Positions 61,350 to 64,000 of a stretch of DNA of 64,000 nucleotides are shown in pieces. The stretch's first letter is position 1. Every line of letters begins with the position of its first letter. Origin of the DNA: Clostridium kluyveri DSM 555 (GTDB lineage Bacteria > Bacillota > Clostridia > Clostridiales > Clostridiaceae); assembly GCF_000016505.1 (NCBI RefSeq), contig NC_009706.1, positions 1,612,001 through 1,676,000 on the forward strand. Direction: 5' to 3'. A program made the translations under genes and the position numbers. Under the pieces are notes generated by a model. The model did not search any database, had not been told where the DNA came from, and was given only the letters and a program-made list of their open reading frames with translations.

Positions 61350-63028
61350 ACTGAATCTTCCTCCAAACAATTTAATTTATAAATTCTAGTTTCATAAGGC
61401 TTTAATACAAATTCTGTAGCATATTTTTCTTTATCTATGGGATAATTACCTAGTAGAAAATTTGAATAATTTAATTTTATTGTATCATATCTATATAACG
61501 CATTAACCACACTTAAATTACATATTACAATGGCCTTTTCACCTTTAAAAGTTCTTGTATATGCAAATATACTCATATGATCTTTTAAAATCATTTTGTA
61601 ATTTCCGTAGATAAAAACTTTATTTTCTCTTCTAATACTAATCATTTTCTTATAAAAATTAAGTATGGACTTGGAATCCTTCAATTGATTTTCCACATTA
61701 ATTTTCTTATAATTTTCATTTACACTAAACCAGGGAATACCTGTGGTAAAACCTGCATTCTTTTTATCATTCCACTGCATGGGGCTTCTTGCATTATCTC
61801 TTGAGGACAGTCCTAATATTTTCATTACCTTTTCTTTAGGTACTCCCTCCTTTATCTTGGTGCAATAGAATTCCTTGCTTTTTATATCGTTATATTCTTC
61901 AATATCCTCTAGCTTTATATTGGTCATACCAATTTCTTGTCCCTGATATATAAATGGAGTACCCTTCATCATAAAATACATAGCTGCAATACAGGTAGCA
62001 CTTTCTCTTAAATACTCATTATCCCCTAGAATAGAAACAATACGAGGTACATCATGATTTTCTATAAATAGTGCATTCCACCCTTTGTTCTCCAGTACTT
62101 TCTGCCACTTAGATAAAATTCTTTTTATATCTAATATACTTATTTTATGATATGACTGTGATTCAAATAAATCCAAAAGTTCAAATTGAAATATCATATT
62201 AAATATACCATCTTTTTCATTTACCCAGAGAGGCGCTTGTTCCACAGTAACCCCATTTGCTTCCCCTACAGTAACAATATCGTATTTATTAAGTGCCTTT
62301 TCTTTAAGTTCCTTTAAATAATAAAAAATCCCTTGAACGTTAGTATATCTCTCAAAGGCATCTACATACCTTTCGCCCTTAACATAAGGCATTTTTTTAT
62401 CAAGCACATCTTTCTTAATATGACTTATGGCGTCTATCCTAAAGCCGTCTACGCCTCTTTCAAGCCACCAATTTATCATATCATATATTTCTTCACGCAT
62501 TTTCCCATTTTCCCAGTTTAAATCCGGTTGATTTTTAGAAAACAAGTGAAAATAATACTCCTTGGTATTTCTGTCATATTCCCAAACAGAGCCTCCAAAT
62601 ATACCTTTCCAATTATTAGGTTCTTTATTTTTTATCCCCTGCTTCCATATATAAAAATTCCTCTTTGAATTATTTCTGCAGCTTCTAGATTCAATAAACC
62701 ATGGATGTAAATCACTGGTATGATTTATAACTAAATCAATTATAAGCTTCATATCACGCACATGAACCTGTTTTAGAAGATCATAAAAATCATCCAATGT
62801 TCCAAACTCTGGTAAAATATCCCTATAATCGCTGATATCATATCCATTATCACAATTAGGGGATCTATACATGGGAGAAATCCATATCACATCAATACCT
62901 AAATCCTTTAAATAATCCAATTTTGAAATTATACCTTTTAAATCCCCTATACCATCCCCTGTAGAATCCATAAAACTTCTTACATATATCTCGTAAAATA
63001 CTGCTTCTTTCCACCAGAGTTGTTTCAT
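61331..63028 (-). CDS. Alpha-glucosidase, GH13 (oligo-1,6-glucosidase type)
   Basis: A 565-residue cytosolic glycoside hydrolase of family GH13, subfamily 31-like. N-terminal WWKEAVFYEIYVRSFMDS, conserved region I DLVINHTSD near 100, region II GFRIDAISH near 195 (nucleophile Asp), region III VGEANG near 252 (acid Glu) and region IV FIENHDVPR near 318 are all intact. No signal peptide. Substrates may be isomaltose, maltose or sucrose-type glucosides; the exact one is not readable. The start is the ATG at 63028 with AGAGGTGA upstream. First gene of the operon with glcK. Confidence 0.93.
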   Translation of the reverse strand: MKQLWWKEAVFYEIYVRSFMDSTGDGIGDLKGIISKLDYLKDLGIDVIWISPMYRSPNCDNGYDISDYRDILPEFGTLDDFYDLLKQVHVRDMKLIIDLVINHTSDLHPWFIESRSCRNNSKRNFYIWKQGIKNKEPNNWKGIFGGSVWEYDRNTKEYYFHLFSKNQPDLNWENGKMREEIYDMINWWLERGVDGFRIDAISHIKKDVLDKKMPYVKGERYVDAFERYTNVQGIFYYLKELKEKALNKYDIVTVGEANGVTVEQAPLWVNEKDGIFNMIFQFELLDLFESQSYHKISILDIKRILSKWQKVLENKGWNALFIENHDVPRIVSILGDNEYLRESATCIAAMYFMMKGTPFIYQGQEIGMTNIKLEDIEEYNDIKSKEFYCTKIKEGVPKEKVMKILGLSSRDNARSPMQWNDKKNAGFTTGIPWFSVNENYKKINVENQLKDSKSILNFYKKMISIRRENKVFIYGNYKMILKDHMSIFAYTRTFKGEKAIVICNLSVVNALYRYDTIKLNYSNFLLGNYPIDKEKYATEFVLKPYETRIYKLNCLEEDSVWKKNM

Positions 63029-63189
63029 TTTAATCACCTCTTGTAATACTATACAATTATATTACAGTTTTATTTAGTATATCCATCTTTTATTGTCTTG
63101 TTTTTCTAATTTTATTATACTCAATAATGCAGTGCGGGATACTTATTCCTGTTAAATCCAAAACTTGTTTTACTGTCCTCAATAACAAT

Positions 63190-63226
63190 TAAGCCGATAA
63201 GATATGCATATAATCTCATCGGCTTA
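63190..63226 (-). terminator. Probable terminator after feoA
   Basis: TAAGCCGAT(G)AGAT and ATCTTATCGGCTTA form a stem on the minus strand, 100 nt after the feoA stop; the following AATTGTTATT is only weakly T-rich. Confidence 0.55.
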
Positions 63227-63328
63227 TACTTATAAATTGCCTTTTAAAAATAACATTATTATATAATGACATTGAATTTCATTATCATGAATATATCTAT
63301 GAAAAAGTGCATCTATTAAATATCTACC

Positions 63329-63550
63329 TTATACTTCCTTGACTATGACCTTTTGCGCCATTCCCCTTCCCAGTGCAAGTCTGGTTTCCCCTATTTTTAT
63401 AATTAAAGGTCCTTCGTCATTTCTAACCATCTGTATAACCATTCCTTTATTCAATCCCATTTCCATTATTTTTTTACATATACGCTCACTGCCTTGTATA
63501 TCGTTAACCTCAGCATATCTCCCTATCGCTACACCGTTTAATGGCATCAT
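63329..63550 (-). CDS. feoA: Ferrous iron transport protein A (FeoA)
   Basis: A 73-residue SH3-like protein of the FeoA family, thought to assist the FeoB ferrous iron channel. MMPLNGVAIGRYAEVNDIQGSERICKKIMEMGLNKGMVIQMV and the C-terminal LALGRGMAQKVIV fit the family. The start is the ATG at 63550, 6 nt after GGAGGAGGTG; a frame opening at 63580 runs through the RBS. Upstream on the same strand, at the window edge, is a probable FeoB-associated Cys-rich protein, so the feo cluster continues beyond 64000. A candidate Fur box lies at 63794. Confidence 0.9.
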   Translation of the reverse strand: MMPLNGVAIGRYAEVNDIQGSERICKKIMEMGLNKGMVIQMVRNDEGPLIIKIGETRLALGRGMAQKVIVKEV

Positions 63551-63793
63551 ACATGGCACCTCCTCCTTTTTCTCATTCATATCTAGACATCATTATCTTG
63601 TCCAACTTTAAATTATGTATAAAGCTATTCTAAAATTTAGATAAAGTTCGCTCACAACATAAATAGTACTTTTCTCTATCTAAACTAAATAACTTATCCC
63701 AAATCATGCCGATGCTTGTCCTTAAATTTAAACAAGTGGAAAATAATAAAAAACGGCAATCTCCAGATAAATTTCTATTAAAAACATTATAAT

Positions 63794-63812
63794 AATGATA
63801 TTCAATATCATT
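63794..63812 (-). promoter_or_regulatory. Candidate Fur box upstream of feoA
   Basis: AATGATATTCAATATCATT is a 9-1-9 inverted repeat. Against the 7-1-7 Fur consensus (TGATAAT-N-ATTATCA) 12 of the 14 arm positions match, with one symmetric change per arm. It lies about 240 bp upstream of feoA on the side from which feoA is transcribed, next to TATAAT on the minus strand. Confidence 0.6.
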
Positions 63813-63914
63813 TATAATACACAATTTATTATAATATACTAATTTTTTTTTGTAAATACACTACACTATACCAAAGTGTTATTTTTTATTGAATATATTA
63901 CAGTTTTAAAATAT

Positions 63915-63947
63915 AAAAACAGCTGGACAGATTCTCCAGCTGTTTTT
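63915..63947 (-). terminator. Intrinsic terminator after the Cys-rich gene
   Basis: AAAAACAGCTGGA and TCCAGCTGTTTTT form a 13-bp stem with loop CAGATTC-type spacer; on the minus strand it ends in TTTTTATATTTTA. Confidence 0.88.
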
Positions 63948-63958
63948 ATATTTTAGTG

Positions 63959-64000
63959 TTAACGATTTTCAGATTTATCGCAGCCAGAGCAACCACAGCC
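63959..64000 (-). CDS. 3' end of a FeoB-associated Cys-rich protein (partial)
   Basis: The last 13 codons and stop of a minus-strand gene reach the window edge: GCGCSGCDKSENR-stop. The Cys/Gly-rich end CGCSGCDKS is typical of the small FeoB-associated Cys-rich membrane proteins that follow feoB. It is followed by a strong terminator and then, 400 bp further, feoA. The rest of the gene lies beyond 64000. Confidence 0.6.
   Translation of the reverse strand, partial: GCGCSGCDKSENR

Larger units (their letters stand above)
63551..63958. other. Long leader region upstream of feoA
   Basis: 408 bp with no supported gene. It holds a candidate Fur box (63794-63812), a terminator (63915-63947), and about 230 bp between them and feoA in which the minus strand has GCCG and CGGC blocks (GATTGCCG near 63760, GCATCGGC near 63713) that could pair, suggesting a structured 5' leader. 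A 64-codon frame on the minus strand (63824-63630) lacks an RBS and homology. Confidence 0.5.

Noticed and set aside
63630-63824. 64-codon minus-strand frame upstream of feoA
   Set aside because: No RBS, no recognisable family, and it would cover the candidate Fur box and leader; treated as chance.

Overview
The window is AT-rich, gene-dense chromosomal DNA from an endospore-forming member of the Firmicutes, most likely Clostridium sensu stricto (C. kluyveri / C. ljungdahlii-like; the species is not decidable from this sequence alone). Evidence: strong GGAGG-type ribosome binding sites, frequent TTG and GTG starts, an alpha/beta-type SASP, a spoVA operon, an IspH-ribosomal protein S1 fusion, and the order miaB-mutS-mutL-miaA-hfq-ynbB-lexA. 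No rRNA, tRNA, CRISPR array, complete insertion sequence or prophage was found.

Layout. 0.1-5.2 kb: resolvase remnant, diguanylate cyclase, CorA transporter, M18 aminopeptidase, PHP phosphoesterase. 5.4-7.5 kb: SASP, small proteins, hemerythrin. 7.5-9.3 kb: lysine riboswitch and the permease it controls. 9.5-17.2 kb: aspA, galE, a candidate small RNA with its own promoter and terminator, argS, two RNase H-like exonucleases, a CBS protein and a HAD phosphatase. 17.4-21.9 kb: argCJBD, which makes N-acetylornithine and recycles the acetyl group. 22-24.5 kb: 2-TM potassium channel, luxS, tcdA. 24.8-38.7 kb: nitrilase-family amidase, GT2 synthase, rluB, DUF4264, RpiR regulator, BaiN-like flavoprotein, cmk, ispH-rpsA, speH, acetyltransferase, aminotransferase, an 11-TM protein and a methyltransferase. 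38.9-48 kb: RNA modification, mismatch repair, hfq, ynbB and lexA. 48.1-50.3 kb: a small accessory module with a Cys-rich protein, a broken kinase gene and a Xer recombinase gene, punctuated by dif-like repeats. 50.4-53.4 kb: an acyl-CoA dehydratase activase and two DUF2229-type partners. 53.6-60.4 kb: YitT protein, DUF3006, a spoVA2mob-like spore operon (DUF1657, 2Duf, spoVAC, spoVAD, spoVAE, DUF1657), patatin. 60.4-64 kb: glucokinase and alpha-glucosidase, then the end of a feo ferrous iron cluster with a candidate Fur box.

Two repeat families are not explained by ordinary annotation. Family R1 (about 70-200 nt, hairpin-rich) lies at 225, 12300-12474 (reverse), about 17310, 22878, 23556 and about 24630. 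In three places it supplies the last codons and the stop (Ser-Ser-Asp-Ser-stop) of unrelated ORFs: the resolvase fragment, the potassium channel and luxS. Family R2 (47 nt, with a core strongly resembling bacterial dif sites) lies at 48134 and 49053 (direct) and 50235 (inverted), with a weaker copy at 55421. The second and third copies bracket the xer gene as inverted repeats, which suggests a pdif-module-like or invertible element. These two are the best candidates for undescribed biology here. Other regulatory structures include perfect inverted repeats at the lysP and arg promoters, a hairpin separating Shine-Dalgarno and start codon at 14351, and several long perfect stems.
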